From positions 434,001 to 498,000 of the forward strand of contig NZ_CP018617.1 of the NCBI RefSeq assembly GCF_002849855.1: a stretch of 64,000 bases of DNA, written 5' to 3'. Below, one piece after another: positions 55,901-64,000 of this stretch. Both the position numbers and the translations under genes were made by a program. Every line of letters begins with the position of its first letter. Position 1 is the stretch's first letter. Under the pieces are notes generated by a model. That model was not told the origin of the DNA and made no database searches. It was given only the letters and a program-made list of their open reading frames with translations. This DNA is from Vibrio azureus (GTDB taxonomy: Bacteria; Pseudomonadota; Gammaproteobacteria; Enterobacterales; Vibrionaceae).

Positions 55901-58900
55901 AACCCTCAAAATGGATCAGATTGGGCCAGAGCAATTTTCAATGATCTTAAAGCCGATGGTAAAGCAGACGGTAAAGGAGCTCAAGGTCAGGATATCTTCG
56001 TCGATGGCAACCAATTGACCGAGGAAACATATCGCAAAGACTTAGCACAGGCGTATTTTAATGTAGCTACTGATACATATGGTGTTACTAAACATATTGC
56101 TCAGGACTATGCCGACGATATCTTTAACGCCAACCCAAAGTTAGGCGATGAGACGATTTTAGGACCAATATGCGATTCGACGCTTTTAGGACAAAAATGC
56201 GAAACAAGCATTGATAATAAGCCCCCGAGTGTATCTCTTGAATTCAGTGAAGAAAGCCGCACCATTGAGGTTGGTACAAATTTTGATAATAAAAAGATAT
56301 ACGTTGCGGGGAGCATATCAGCAAACATTACCGTTGAAGATGAGTCTAAAATAGTCAACGGACCACAGTTCAGCTCAATATGGTATAAAAAAGGCGAAGG
56401 TGGGTATGTTGATGGGGGGGAGAATTTACTTAAAATTGATGGCGTAAACCCAGATGATGCTTATAAAAAACAGTATAGCTTTAACTTACAAACGGTAGCA
56501 AATGAGCTCAAAGATATCGCTAAGTTTGAACTCATTACTCAAGTATCGGACGACAAAGGCAACGGTTATGCTGTGGGTAAGGAGCATATCAATACCGTAT
56601 ATGTCGATAATGATTTTCCTGTGGTCGAGTATGTTCCACCAAAGGTTAATGGCGTTCAAGTTAGTCAAGACGATTTCTTAAGTATTCATGGAGGTACTGA
56701 GCACGATCTTATCTTTAAGTTTGACGATCCCGTTGGTGACGATATTGATTCTCGCCAAATTCAGTTTTCTAAAGACGGTTCCACCACACAAACTATTAGC
56801 CCACAGGGTAATCAGGATGAATCTTTCAATATTAAACTATGTTCTCGCAACGAGGAGTCATGTGGAGAAAATGACGTTCAACTTGATGATGGCATTTGGA
56901 ACGTAAAGGTTGCAGCTAAAGATAATTTAGGTAACGAGCGTACATTGGGTGATACAAACGCGACCACTTTTCATATCAAGGTTGACTCAACGCCTCCAGA
57001 AGTGAAAAGTAACGTCAGTGAGGAGTCTACACCGCCAGTTTTAAGTGGCAATGCTGAATGGCAACCAATAATAGATTGGGGTTCACTTAGCTCACGTGCT
57101 TCTGTAGATATTAGTCTCAAAAAACAAAGTTCGGGTAGCGATGTCAAATTGGACCCATGTCTAGATGGTTCAAAGAAAGAAGGTGATTCACAAACTCCCT
57201 GTATAATCATTCCTCAAGAAGGCAGTTCTGAACCTGTTAAAGTCCAGTTATTTGCTGATTACTTTCGTCACGATAAAGATAATCCTGATATTGCCACTTT
57301 CACAGTTAAAGCTAGCGACAATGCCAAGCCATCAAACGAAGGTAGCGGTGAGTTTAAATACAGCATTGATAATCAAGGACCAGTGATCACATACGCAGAT
57401 GCTTGGATTATTGCTAATGGTGGTAAGTGCAATCAAGAAGATAAAGTAGTAGGAAAGACATTCTCTATATGCTTCAAGTCAGTGTCAGATGTTAGTGGAG
57501 TCAAAAGTGTTTCTTTATTTCAGGCTCAGGCTGAAAATTCTATTCGATTAAAAGAAATAGATATTGAAACGAGTAGCATCAATCCTGCTAATGCATTTTC
57601 AATGGATCTTGTGCCTAGCGAGACAGATCACATAGTGAATAATTCGGGTCAAAGCAAAGAAATAAAATTGTATGTTAAGGCACTAGACCGTAATAACTTT
57701 GAAAGTAGTGTAAATCCGAGACCAATAATTTTTGATAATGTTGGCCCAACTTTTAAGTTTGATCCAACTCTTCCCACACCAGAAACACAGGATAACAAAG
57801 CGACGATAAATTATTATTACTCAAATTATACATTTAAACTAATAGCAGAGGATTTGAATGCTGAGGGAGTTCAGGATTATAATAAAAATGTTATTGGTAA
57901 ATTAAAGTATAGTCTGTTTAAAGAAGGTGAAGAAAAGACGGGTTCTGTTATAGATAAAAATCAGCCGGATAATGATCCATACCCAATCCAAGTAACAAAT
58001 TTGGATCCTGGCCAATATATATTTGAAATCGATGGGGAAGATAAGCGCGGTAATGGATCAAAATCAGAATTTGAATTTAATGTTCATAATTCCGGACCAG
58101 AAATTAGTAATGTAAGCTTAAAATATAAAAATGAAAATGAAAATGAAAATGAAAATGCTCTTAATCAAATTAATGGTGCCTATAATGTTTTTGATAATAA
58201 AGATATCGTAATAACCTTCAAAGCCAAAGACGTGAGTGGTTTACAAAAACGTATTAACGTTACCGTTACAAAAGACTCATCAGGAGACAGTGTAGATTTT
58301 GAAGCGGATTTATCTTCAGGTGATTCAGGTGATTCAGGTTATAAGGACTATACTTTTGAAATCACGAAAGATAAAATCCAAAGCAATGGTCTTTATAAAA
58401 TAGATATCGATGTTTTAAATAAAGTGAAATTTAACGAGGGTGACCAAGATGCTAAAAATAAACTCACAACAAAATTAACTCTTGATTTAAATGTTCAGCG
58501 CTCTTTCATCGATCTTAAAGTTGCTAAACCTAATAACTTTACGGATTATATCTCTAATAAAGAGCTAACAGTTGAGTTTGATGTGAGTAATGATACCGGG
58601 CTTAAAATACAGAAACTAAAGTGTATAGTGCAAAATGATTGGAAAGAAGGTGACGACATAAATGAGTCCAGCCCAAGTGTTACGGTAATTTCACCAACCA
58701 GCCCTAAATGTTCAGTTAAACTGGATAATCAAAACATGGACAACCCTGTTTTGATAACCCAAACAGAAGCGAATAATGGTAAAGTCAAACAGAAAGAATT
58801 CAGTTTTAAGATGGTAGATACTGTTCCACCAGAGGTTGACCTTAATATGTTCACATTGAGTGAAGACAATGTCGGCTTTAATGAAGATAATTCAAGAATG

Positions 58901-61900
58901 TTAAGTTTTGAATTACCTTTCGTAGACAATCTTTCAGGGGTCAACATCTCTGATAAAGATAATGACTCACCTTATTTGGTCAAAAGTTCGTCATCAACAA
59001 ACCTCATAAAACCTTATGATGATTGCGAAGAGAGAACGGTAGACGGAGAGGCGAAGACTTTTTGCCCTTACCGAGCTAAATTTGATGATATTATCAATAT
59101 CACGGATTCAGAGCATACAATCAAAGTTAAGAACTTGAGTGATAATGCGAACAACAAAGCAAGTGACAAAGATATTACCCTCGAATGGACAAAGGATACA
59201 ATTTCAAAATTAGAAATCACCACTCCTGCGAGTTCTCCAGCTTGGATACAAGACAAAGGTGAACTTAAAATCAGCTTTTATGTAGAAATCGAAAAAGGAT
59301 CTAAGCTACACAAGCTGTCAGTGTCATTAGAAGAAAATACGTACAATTCCCTAGATAATAGTGGTATGTTCAGTCCGAGTACTTGTCAAAATAAAGAACC
59401 TGAAGACAAAATTATAAGCTGCTATGAGTTTACAGTAAGCAGTGTAAATTCAGCAGAATACACCTATGATCAGGTGAATGTTAATGTTAAGGCAGAAAAT
59501 GTTTGGGGACAGCCAAAGGAAGAGTCGCGTACATTAAGATTTGATAATAAACCTCCTGTAATTGGAGATGAAGTCTTAAGTATTGAAAACGTACCTAATG
59601 ACTCTTCAAAAGTTCGGCTAAAATTTGATATTAAAGACGAAGAAAGTGGCCTTCAACAAGTGAAGTACGGTGTCAGAAATATCGGAAATGACATCATAAT
59701 TGATAAAACAAAAGATTTTGACTTTATAGATATTAATATAAGTGATTTGGATAACATTGACTCATTAACAGTCGACATTACAGCAACCGATAATGTTGGC
59801 TTATTTAATCCGGTAAAAACAATAGATATCCCTATGAGTCTTCCTCAACTGTTAGTCACCTTTGACGAAAACCTAACTAGCTTGCGGGGTAAAACGCTAG
59901 TTTTCACCAATCAAAATCAACCATTCACGATTACGTCTACCGAAGGAAGTTATATCAAGGCAAAGAGTTATGCGATTGATATGATCTCAACATCCGGAGA
60001 TACGCTTAACTTCAGCGGGAATATCACGTCATCAACCCCGAATACTGGTAAGACTAATGGTACCATGTATTTTGCAATTGATGACCAAACTGAATACGAC
60101 TATACATTGACTGTCACTGACTCTATAGGTCGAACCATTAAAGACTTTAAATTGTTTAACGATAACAGTTCAGTCTATGGTGCCAGAGAAATCAAATCAA
60201 TAGTGGATTACCAGAAACCTTCTGTATTAATTAATGGTATAAAACAGGGTACGTCAGCAACAGATGATGGCAAATATCAGTTGGATGTCACTGCTCAGGC
60301 AACAGATAAAAACTTGGCATCTGTTACATCAACGGTTTTCAACGATTTGGGCTTGCAAGTAAGTAAAAAATCAATTGAAGAGCCCAATCCCGATGACTCT
60401 TATACTTTTAGCCACTCATTAGAGCCAGGCAACTATAAGATAAAAGTAACGGCAACAGATTTAGTCGGCAAAACAGGTGAGTCTCGAGAGACAGACGTAG
60501 AAGTCGTAGCATCAAAAGTCCCTACGTTAGAAATTAAGATACCGACAAATGAGAATGAACCTTTGGCTGGTGGCACCGAAATCCCGCTTACGTTTACTTT
60601 TAGTGAAGAAGTCAAAGAATTCGATATTTCAGACGTAAAGTTAGATGAGAATAATGGCGGTGAGCTAAAACCTTTGTCTTGGAGTACCACTGACTACGTA
60701 ACTTGGACAGTTATATACGTAACACCAAGAGATGAAAATAAAAAAGTAACCATATCGGTTGAAGATGATAGTTACAAGAGTACCAATAATATAAATGGTA
60801 AAGGATATAGCATTCAACTGGACGTTGATGGGGAGTTGCCAAAACTTGAACAAGTAACGTTTGATCCTCTTCATCAAAAAATCGGTGAAGATGTCCAAGT
60901 TGAGCTTAAGTTTGATAAAGATTTGCAAGCGGCCACGGCTACATTAGGCGCTAACAACATTACTTTGATTGCTGATGATGAAAATAAGAAAGTTTGGACC
61001 GGAAGCGTGAAAGTCCCAGACGTACCAGATCTCGGTGTTGGCTTAGTGGTGAGTCAATATAAAGATCTAGTAGGAAATGTGGGCGAGGATAACACGTCAT
61101 ATACATTGCCAATTACGCCAACCTTAACCATTAACGATGTGGGTAAGGTGGACGAGAGCAAGGCAGAAAACTATCAGTTTACAGGCACCGCGAAACGTCT
61201 TGATGATCAAATCCTGAGTGTAGAAATCCAAACTCTAGACGCTTCAGCAACTATCGCAACCGATGATAATGTTAAGGTTGAGAACGGCAATTGGACGAGC
61301 CGTGGGATAAACCTTAGCGGTCAGCCAAATGGCAAGTACAAAGTAGTGGTAACGGGGACGAGCACAGTCGATGGCATTGATATGGAAGCGCTGCAACAGG
61401 GTGAGTTCCTGTTAGAGCAGGCATTGCCTTCGCTGACTAATGCATCGTTTGATAAGCCACATCACTTGGTGAATGACCCTGTGAAAGTCACTTTGACGTT
61501 CAGTAAAGCGGTTAAAGGAGACACCATTCAAGCGACGCTTGCGGGTGAAGCAGTATCAGGTTTCACGATGCAGGGAGATGCTACAACGTGGAAAGCAGAG
61601 GTTGCTTCTTTGGCAGACCCGGGTGATACAGCGCTTGGTGCAATCCTAGCCGTCAGTGGTTTTGAGGACGAATCGGGTAACTCGGTGACGGTGGACCAAA
61701 AATATACATTGCCAATCACACCTATCGTGACAATAAATAAGATCAGTGATTTAATGGGCGCTACATTACCCCCAATTAATTTAACTGGTACTTACTCACA
61801 CTTTGCCGCGGACGATAAGTTGAGATTAACAGTCAGCGATAGCACTGGTGAGGTGAGTGGCTTATCAGCAGAAATTGATTTGACGGATCTAAGTGGCCAG

Positions 61901-62140
61901 TGGTCATATCAATTAAGCCTTGATGATCTTGAAAATGGAACAATATCGATAAAATTACAGGGAACGAACACCCTAAATATCACCGCTGAAGAGGCAAACA
62001 TGCAATTTACTTTAAATCGTATAGTTGCTTCCACAACCAATGATCCAGAACAACACTCTACTGAGACTGAGACTGAGACTGAGACTGAGACTGAGACTGA
62101 GACTGAAAACCGTGTAGAGGAGTTGGACCTCGCCGCTTAA
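52994..62140 (+). CDS. Giant Ig-like repeat surface lipoprotein
   Basis: A 3048-residue protein. The N-terminus has a lipoprotein signal ending LSSC (Cys23) and then ten glycines, a flexible linker. A carboxypeptidase-regulatory-like domain follows (VSGVVFDAPVGGAVVSAWEY). The bulk is a chain of beta-sandwich, Ig-like modules marked by DxTPPxV/DNxGP-type openings; the last two, from about residues 2610 and 2800, are related copies (LPKLEQVTFDP and LPSLTNASFDK, both ending YTLPITP). The end is a Thr-Glu repeat and VEELDLAA. There is no RTX nonapeptide or clear type I export signal. Such proteins act in adhesion or biofilm; ligand unknown. Ribosome site is weak. Confidence 0.8.
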   Translation: MATKKTFKTTLSLISVSLMLSSCGGGGGGGGGGSNTPPERAKGTVSGVVFDAPVGGAVVSAWEYENGRLGRLLDEVKSGVDGRYTLKLQTSSKPVYIEAKGGAYLDPYTDKQISESNGQKLHLRAILNYSEGDNTTQMITPLTNMLTGLAEFKIHNQGHDVQRAISDTSATLEQLYSFNVNLVEPIDIVNSGQSSMPTSGHKYGALLTAYSSFSYDLMDPNNEDDPLLYTSMHLADIQYRDIRADGKLDGREKDVITGGSAVMSFGKKSVGSELYTHDLAKSLLNVVNDTKINHSSTAGKDYVDFANHISGLGSNSSANSGGGVIPPRDETPIDNVKPTVSREKPGEILQGENGQIRLTLSDDVGIKDVSVSLDYGTETFLCVAQGETILDSFCSINRGVFTAGQRETQVDVIIDTVKVDQEQATDALDQAKLIVTPYEVEPYVGKPEDETTEIRFQWDNQYPVINFKGGDVGAVKCDSFNNDECQYADEYELQGTVSDAELTSKVQIGKKGEALVPTDCKSQGENTCAFYYKVGIDKNLNKTLLEIRASDKRGNETVKDFPIFRDTKQPILSEFSFPKGDMNFIYDGDSGRVQSKAQYTESTYPTNEEAAGEAKFYLDINRSIAKNGIAVDNFDPAYLDNNSIPYISFTASDFFEQDPTSGIAISTPSEELKVEVVCSKKRGEQWIPYQARQEQLPRIAPSNPGDDIIYYLPYTRQTCGQILINQSNDQDLFKIDVRVVDNAGRKSRTESAYFKKTFNLPRIKIHTPFIEAQVRAEVLNPENGNFESLGVCTTRTDEGDEYHDRASCEIEAEINEDSRIRVKLLGQASFYNWCNNNCSESNKTTVTLTEKNNPTPYLGAYYKVEKSGESLDLHLTELSAYQMGLFEFLWNKADDKSIASFDTILDQVETALSGSSLGSDDDKPFFGFDPTITSYAFGDMLKEITDQQAASNEFIHRFLAEALNKIPGDNPQNGSDWARAIFNDLKADGKADGKGAQGQDIFVDGNQLTEETYRKDLAQAYFNVATDTYGVTKHIAQDYADDIFNANPKLGDETILGPICDSTLLGQKCETSIDNKPPSVSLEFSEESRTIEVGTNFDNKKIYVAGSISANITVEDESKIVNGPQFSSIWYKKGEGGYVDGGENLLKIDGVNPDDAYKKQYSFNLQTVANELKDIAKFELITQVSDDKGNGYAVGKEHINTVYVDNDFPVVEYVPPKVNGVQVSQDDFLSIHGGTEHDLIFKFDDPVGDDIDSRQIQFSKDGSTTQTISPQGNQDESFNIKLCSRNEESCGENDVQLDDGIWNVKVAAKDNLGNERTLGDTNATTFHIKVDSTPPEVKSNVSEESTPPVLSGNAEWQPIIDWGSLSSRASVDISLKKQSSGSDVKLDPCLDGSKKEGDSQTPCIIIPQEGSSEPVKVQLFADYFRHDKDNPDIATFTVKASDNAKPSNEGSGEFKYSIDNQGPVITYADAWIIANGGKCNQEDKVVGKTFSICFKSVSDVSGVKSVSLFQAQAENSIRLKEIDIETSSINPANAFSMDLVPSETDHIVNNSGQSKEIKLYVKALDRNNFESSVNPRPIIFDNVGPTFKFDPTLPTPETQDNKATINYYYSNYTFKLIAEDLNAEGVQDYNKNVIGKLKYSLFKEGEEKTGSVIDKNQPDNDPYPIQVTNLDPGQYIFEIDGEDKRGNGSKSEFEFNVHNSGPEISNVSLKYKNENENENENALNQINGAYNVFDNKDIVITFKAKDVSGLQKRINVTVTKDSSGDSVDFEADLSSGDSGDSGYKDYTFEITKDKIQSNGLYKIDIDVLNKVKFNEGDQDAKNKLTTKLTLDLNVQRSFIDLKVAKPNNFTDYISNKELTVEFDVSNDTGLKIQKLKCIVQNDWKEGDDINESSPSVTVISPTSPKCSVKLDNQNMDNPVLITQTEANNGKVKQKEFSFKMVDTVPPEVDLNMFTLSEDNVGFNEDNSRMLSFELPFVDNLSGVNISDKDNDSPYLVKSSSSTNLIKPYDDCEERTVDGEAKTFCPYRAKFDDIINITDSEHTIKVKNLSDNANNKASDKDITLEWTKDTISKLEITTPASSPAWIQDKGELKISFYVEIEKGSKLHKLSVSLEENTYNSLDNSGMFSPSTCQNKEPEDKIISCYEFTVSSVNSAEYTYDQVNVNVKAENVWGQPKEESRTLRFDNKPPVIGDEVLSIENVPNDSSKVRLKFDIKDEESGLQQVKYGVRNIGNDIIIDKTKDFDFIDINISDLDNIDSLTVDITATDNVGLFNPVKTIDIPMSLPQLLVTFDENLTSLRGKTLVFTNQNQPFTITSTEGSYIKAKSYAIDMISTSGDTLNFSGNITSSTPNTGKTNGTMYFAIDDQTEYDYTLTVTDSIGRTIKDFKLFNDNSSVYGAREIKSIVDYQKPSVLINGIKQGTSATDDGKYQLDVTAQATDKNLASVTSTVFNDLGLQVSKKSIEEPNPDDSYTFSHSLEPGNYKIKVTATDLVGKTGESRETDVEVVASKVPTLEIKIPTNENEPLAGGTEIPLTFTFSEEVKEFDISDVKLDENNGGELKPLSWSTTDYVTWTVIYVTPRDENKKVTISVEDDSYKSTNNINGKGYSIQLDVDGELPKLEQVTFDPLHQKIGEDVQVELKFDKDLQAATATLGANNITLIADDENKKVWTGSVKVPDVPDLGVGLVVSQYKDLVGNVGEDNTSYTLPITPTLTINDVGKVDESKAENYQFTGTAKRLDDQILSVEIQTLDASATIATDDNVKVENGNWTSRGINLSGQPNGKYKVVVTGTSTVDGIDMEALQQGEFLLEQALPSLTNASFDKPHHLVNDPVKVTLTFSKAVKGDTIQATLAGEAVSGFTMQGDATTWKAEVASLADPGDTALGAILAVSGFEDESGNSVTVDQKYTLPITPIVTINKISDLMGATLPPINLTGTYSHFAADDKLRLTVSDSTGEVSGLSAEIDLTDLSGQWSYQLSLDDLENGTISIKLQGTNTLNITAEEANMQFTLNRIVASTTNDPEQHSTETETETETETETETENRVEELDLAA
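58130..58156 (+). repeat. In-frame hexanucleotide repeat in the giant gene (Asn-Glu)
   Basis: AATGAA four times plus AAT, coding Asn-Glu repeats in a linker. Slippage would keep frame. Confidence 0.9.
62060..62101 (+). repeat. In-frame hexanucleotide repeat near the end of the giant gene (Thr-Glu)
   Basis: ACTGAG seven times without mismatch, then ACTGAA, coding Thr-Glu repeats before the last ten residues. Copy-number changes would alter length without frameshift. Confidence 0.95.
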
Positions 62141-62145
62141 CTGTG

Positions 62146-62180
62146 AAAGCGAGCCATCAAAGCTCGCTTTTATTCTTTTT
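62146..62180 (+). terminator. Rho-independent terminator of the giant gene
   Basis: AAAGCGAGC pairs with GCTCGCTTT, followed by TATTCTTTTT. Confidence 0.85.
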
Positions 62181-62220
62181 ACCTAAGTGAAGACAAAGAC
62201 ACTTGTCGTTACTTGGGTAC
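62181..62220. repeat. Diverged Vibrio palindrome
   Basis: ACCTAAGTGAAGACAAAGAC then GTTACTTGGGTAC, directly after the terminator. Confidence 0.5.
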
Positions 62221-62386
62221 TTTTGAAGTTTTAAAAGCCAAGGCTTAATCTGTTTCATTGATCTTCATATCATGATGGGGTCTGAGCTTATACCTCCAGA
62301 TAACATCCAGATTGTCATATTCAACTTATGAGTCGTAATCAATCATTGCTTTACAGCCATAAGATTCTACTTTAAGGATAAACCTA

Positions 62387-62812
62387 ATGCTTGAATCGCA
62401 TGAGTTCGAGTTACTTAGATGCATAGGTAATGTCATTTCGTTTTGTGCTTACTTAGGTCTTTTCACACTTCTGTTAGCCGCATTCTTTTATTCATATACA
62501 AAGTTTACTCCTCTAGATGAATGGAGTTTAATTAAACAAAATAATGAGGCCGCCGCTATTGCTTTTAGCGGAGCGACACTGGGCTTTGTTATTGCTTTAA
62601 CAACGGCTTTTAAAGTGTCGATAAGTATTGTGGATTTTGTCCTGTGGGGCAGTCTTGCCATTTTAGTGCAATGTTTAACGTTCCAGGCAGTGCACCTTAC
62701 AATCCCGAACCTGACAGCCGATCTTAAACAGGGATATAAAGCCAAAGCCATTTTTCTGGCTTGTACTTCATTGAGTACTGGGTTGATGAATGCAGCGGCT
62801 CTCTTTTATTAA
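62387..62812 (+). CDS. DUF350-family inner-membrane protein
   Basis: A 141-residue protein with four hydrophobic helices. NNEAAAIAFSGATLGFVIAL (residues ~47-67) is the family core shared with YjfL-type DUF350 proteins. Function is unknown; in other species members sit beside polyamine- or stress-related genes, which is not the case here. AAGGATAAACCT precedes the ATG. Confidence 0.82.
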   Translation: MLESHEFELLRCIGNVISFCAYLGLFTLLLAAFFYSYTKFTPLDEWSLIKQNNEAAAIAFSGATLGFVIALTTAFKVSISIVDFVLWGSLAILVQCLTFQAVHLTIPNLTADLKQGYKAKAIFLACTSLSTGLMNAAALFY

Positions 62813-62816
62813 TGAT

Positions 62817-62864
62817 ATATACCCAAGCGGCCTGAAGAGGCCTGAATCAGGTCACTTGAGTTTA
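62817..62864. repeat. Vibrio palindrome with inner GGCCT hairpin
   Basis: ATACCCAAGCGGCCTGAAGA then GGCCTGAATCAGGTCACTTG; follows the DUF350 gene. The gap 62865-63044 holds nothing else I can support. Confidence 0.65.
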
Positions 62865-63044
62865 TCTATGAATAATCAATGTGATCTGGCGCATGTTTTT
62901 ATCTATGCTTCATGGTCATACCTGAAGAGCTTGACTCCATTTCTTCTGTTTATCTGTGCACTTTTACTAGTGAAATAGAGGTAATAAATCATATTAAGTG
63001 AATATGTCGACTTCGATGTGCATTCTCTTGGTTGATATATAACG

Positions 63045-63072
63045 TTGATATTATTGTATTTTTAAATATACT
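63045..63072 (+). promoter_or_regulatory. Candidate sigma-70 promoter of a small RNA
   Basis: TTGATA, 16 bases, TATACT. Predicted start is near 63079. The surrounding region is AT-rich, so it needs the downstream terminator as support. Confidence 0.45.
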
Positions 63073-63078
63073 TTTATT

Positions 63079-63266
63079 TGAATTAACGTCTCATAAAGAT
63101 TGGCATGGATACTCTGTCAGTGAGTTCCCAGTACCTAGTACGAGATGTATTCAATCTTGGTTAAACAAACTTTTGTAATTTTAGTGAGGGGTGCATCTGC
63201 CTAGCTTAACTTCGCTACGATTACGCTTTGTGAGCGCTTACCTTGATGGTTTGCGCTCACCTTTTT
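63079..63266 (+). ncRNA. Candidate small RNA, about 190 nt
   Basis: A gene-free stretch with a promoter-like sequence at its start and a perfect terminator hairpin (GTGAGCGC 63230-63237, GCGCTCAC 63253-63260, then CTTTTT) at its end. The only reading frame of note is 19 codons without a ribosome site. The hairpin is too far (about 420 bases) from the DUF350 gene to be its normal terminator, and its T-run faces away from the minus-strand activator gene. No known family recognised. Confidence 0.4.
63230..63266 (+). terminator. Rho-independent terminator of the candidate small RNA
   Basis: Perfect eight-base stem, 15-base loop, then CTTTTTA on the plus strand. Confidence 0.75.
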
Positions 63267-63354
63267 ATGACATACACAGAGATGTGATCTTAATCTTTCT
63301 TATTGTGGTGACACGAGGTGAGCACAGTGTTGAGTCGGAACCACTATTTGTTCA

Positions 63355-64000
63355 CTAGGATGAACTGACCGCTGAAATGTCATACTTCTTCATTTTATGA
63401 TTCAATGTACTTAATGGTAATGCGAGCTGCTCAGCGACCTTTTTGGTGTGCCAATTACAAGCGTTTAAACAATCTAAAATGACGGTACGCTCGTATTGAC
63501 TGACGGCTTCTTTTAAACCTGCTGGCACTTCTTTATTATTGCTAGTACCAGATTGTGTTGATTCAATCGGTTCAGGACTGGGTTTTACCACCGTTTCTAT
63601 TATCGCGGCTTCTGGGACTTGGTCACCAAACTCAATTTGAGTAATTGTCTCAAAGTCAGAAAGTAAAACAGAACGTTCGATAATATTTCTCAATTCACGC
63701 ACATTACCGGGATACGGATAATCAAGCAGCTGCTTTTGTACTCTGGCGCTTAATCCTGGCGGCTCATTTAAACCGAGCTTGTGAGCGGTTTGTTTAACAA
63801 AATGTTGAGCAAGAGGAATAATGTCTGCGGCCCTTGCACGAAGTGGAGGCAAAGTGACAGGGAACACATTCAAACGATAAAATAAATCGGCCCTAAAGCC
63901 ACCGTCTTTAATCTGTTGCATTAGATTACAGTGAGTGGCGGCAATCACACGAACATCAACTTCAATTTCTTTACTCCCACCGATTGGGCGCAACTTACGC
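63355..64000 (-). CDS. Sigma-54-dependent transcriptional activator (3' part, cut by window edge)
   Basis: The frame runs open through the window edge, so only the last ~214 residues are seen. They hold the end of the AAA+ domain (EVDVRVIAATH, FRADLFYRLNVFPVTLPPL, YPGNVRELRNIIERS) and a Fis-type helix-turn-helix at the end (CNWHTKKVAEQLALPLSTLN). The GAFTGA loop and any receiver domain would lie outside the window, so the class (two-component or sensor type) cannot be told. A linker rich in Pro, Glu and Ser joins the two parts. Confidence 0.9.
   Translation of the reverse strand, partial: RKLRPIGGSKEIEVDVRVIAATHCNLMQQIKDGGFRADLFYRLNVFPVTLPPLRARAADIIPLAQHFVKQTAHKLGLNEPPGLSARVQKQLLDYPYPGNVRELRNIIERSVLLSDFETITQIEFGDQVPEAAIIETVVKPSPEPIESTQSGTSNNKEVPAGLKEAVSQYERTVILDCLNACNWHTKKVAEQLALPLSTLNHKMKKYDISAVSSS

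Noticed and set aside
62790..62978. 62-residue frame after the DUF350 gene
   Set aside because: It overlaps the DUF350 gene and a palindrome and lacks a ribosome site.
63102..63120. Sigma-54 promoter near the activator gene (TTGGCATGG...)
   Set aside because: The -24 half is plausible but no GC is present at the required -12 spacing.

Overview
The window looks like part of chromosome 2 of a Vibrio. The evidence is gene content: pyrC beside an MOSC/ferredoxin reductase, a tonB-exbB-exbD-hutBCD haem-uptake operon divergent from hutXZ, betBA fused to a choline/betaine ABC transporter operon, helD-mgsA-torT-torS, and a Vibrio-type intergenic palindrome (TATACCCAAG...CTTGGGTATA) seen in more than a dozen gaps. 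There is one tRNA (Gly, UCC). I see no rRNA, CRISPR array, transposase or integrase. The species cannot be named from this sequence alone.

Layout. 0-6.3 kb: pyrC, an unlisted 53-residue Pmp3/YqaE membrane protein, a MOSC-FAD-NAD-2Fe2S reductase, nadE, a NadD-like adenylyltransferase and a short AraC-type sensor. 6.7-11.2 kb: acyltransferase, patatin lipase, a leucine-rich-repeat exported protein, a YfcZ/YiiS-type protein and a short TetR regulator. 11.4-17.9 kb: haem acquisition (HutBCD importer, TonB-ExbB-ExbD energising complex, HutX/HutZ haem handling, likely Fur-controlled) and ppiC. 19-25.4 kb: choline uptake and oxidation to glycine betaine (betB, betA, choXWV) without a betI repressor. 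25.6-33.6 kb: tRNA, L,D-transpeptidase-like protein, GGDEF-EAL protein, CueR, small membrane proteins and a YccS-like protein. 33.8-42.4 kb: DNA helicase IV, methylglyoxal synthase, the TorT/TorS trimethylamine-oxide sensing pair and a FAN1-like VRR-NUC nuclease.

The most unusual region is 42.45-48.13 kb. Three co-directional genes encode exported, helical, coiled-coil proteins with central hydrophobic segments. Two (402 and 423 residues) are paralogues with the architecture of XaxA/YaxA/MakA-type alpha-pore-forming toxins. The third (786 residues) has an N-terminal beta-solenoid-like part, a helical core with a hydrophobic hairpin, and a C-terminal beta-sandwich that recalls the end of Tc-toxin A subunits. 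The operon is preceded by exactly ten copies of an 8-bp repeat just upstream of the first ribosome binding site (candidate phase-variation tract). It is bracketed by a duplicated ~75-bp terminator sequence, as if inserted between an MFS transporter gene and the nuclease gene.

48-64 kb holds the OFA-type MFS transporter, an RbgA/YlqF GTPase, an M23 peptidase, a 3048-residue lipoprotein-signal Ig-like surface protein, a DUF350 membrane protein, a candidate small RNA with its own promoter and terminator, and the 3' part of a sigma-54 activator cut by the window edge.
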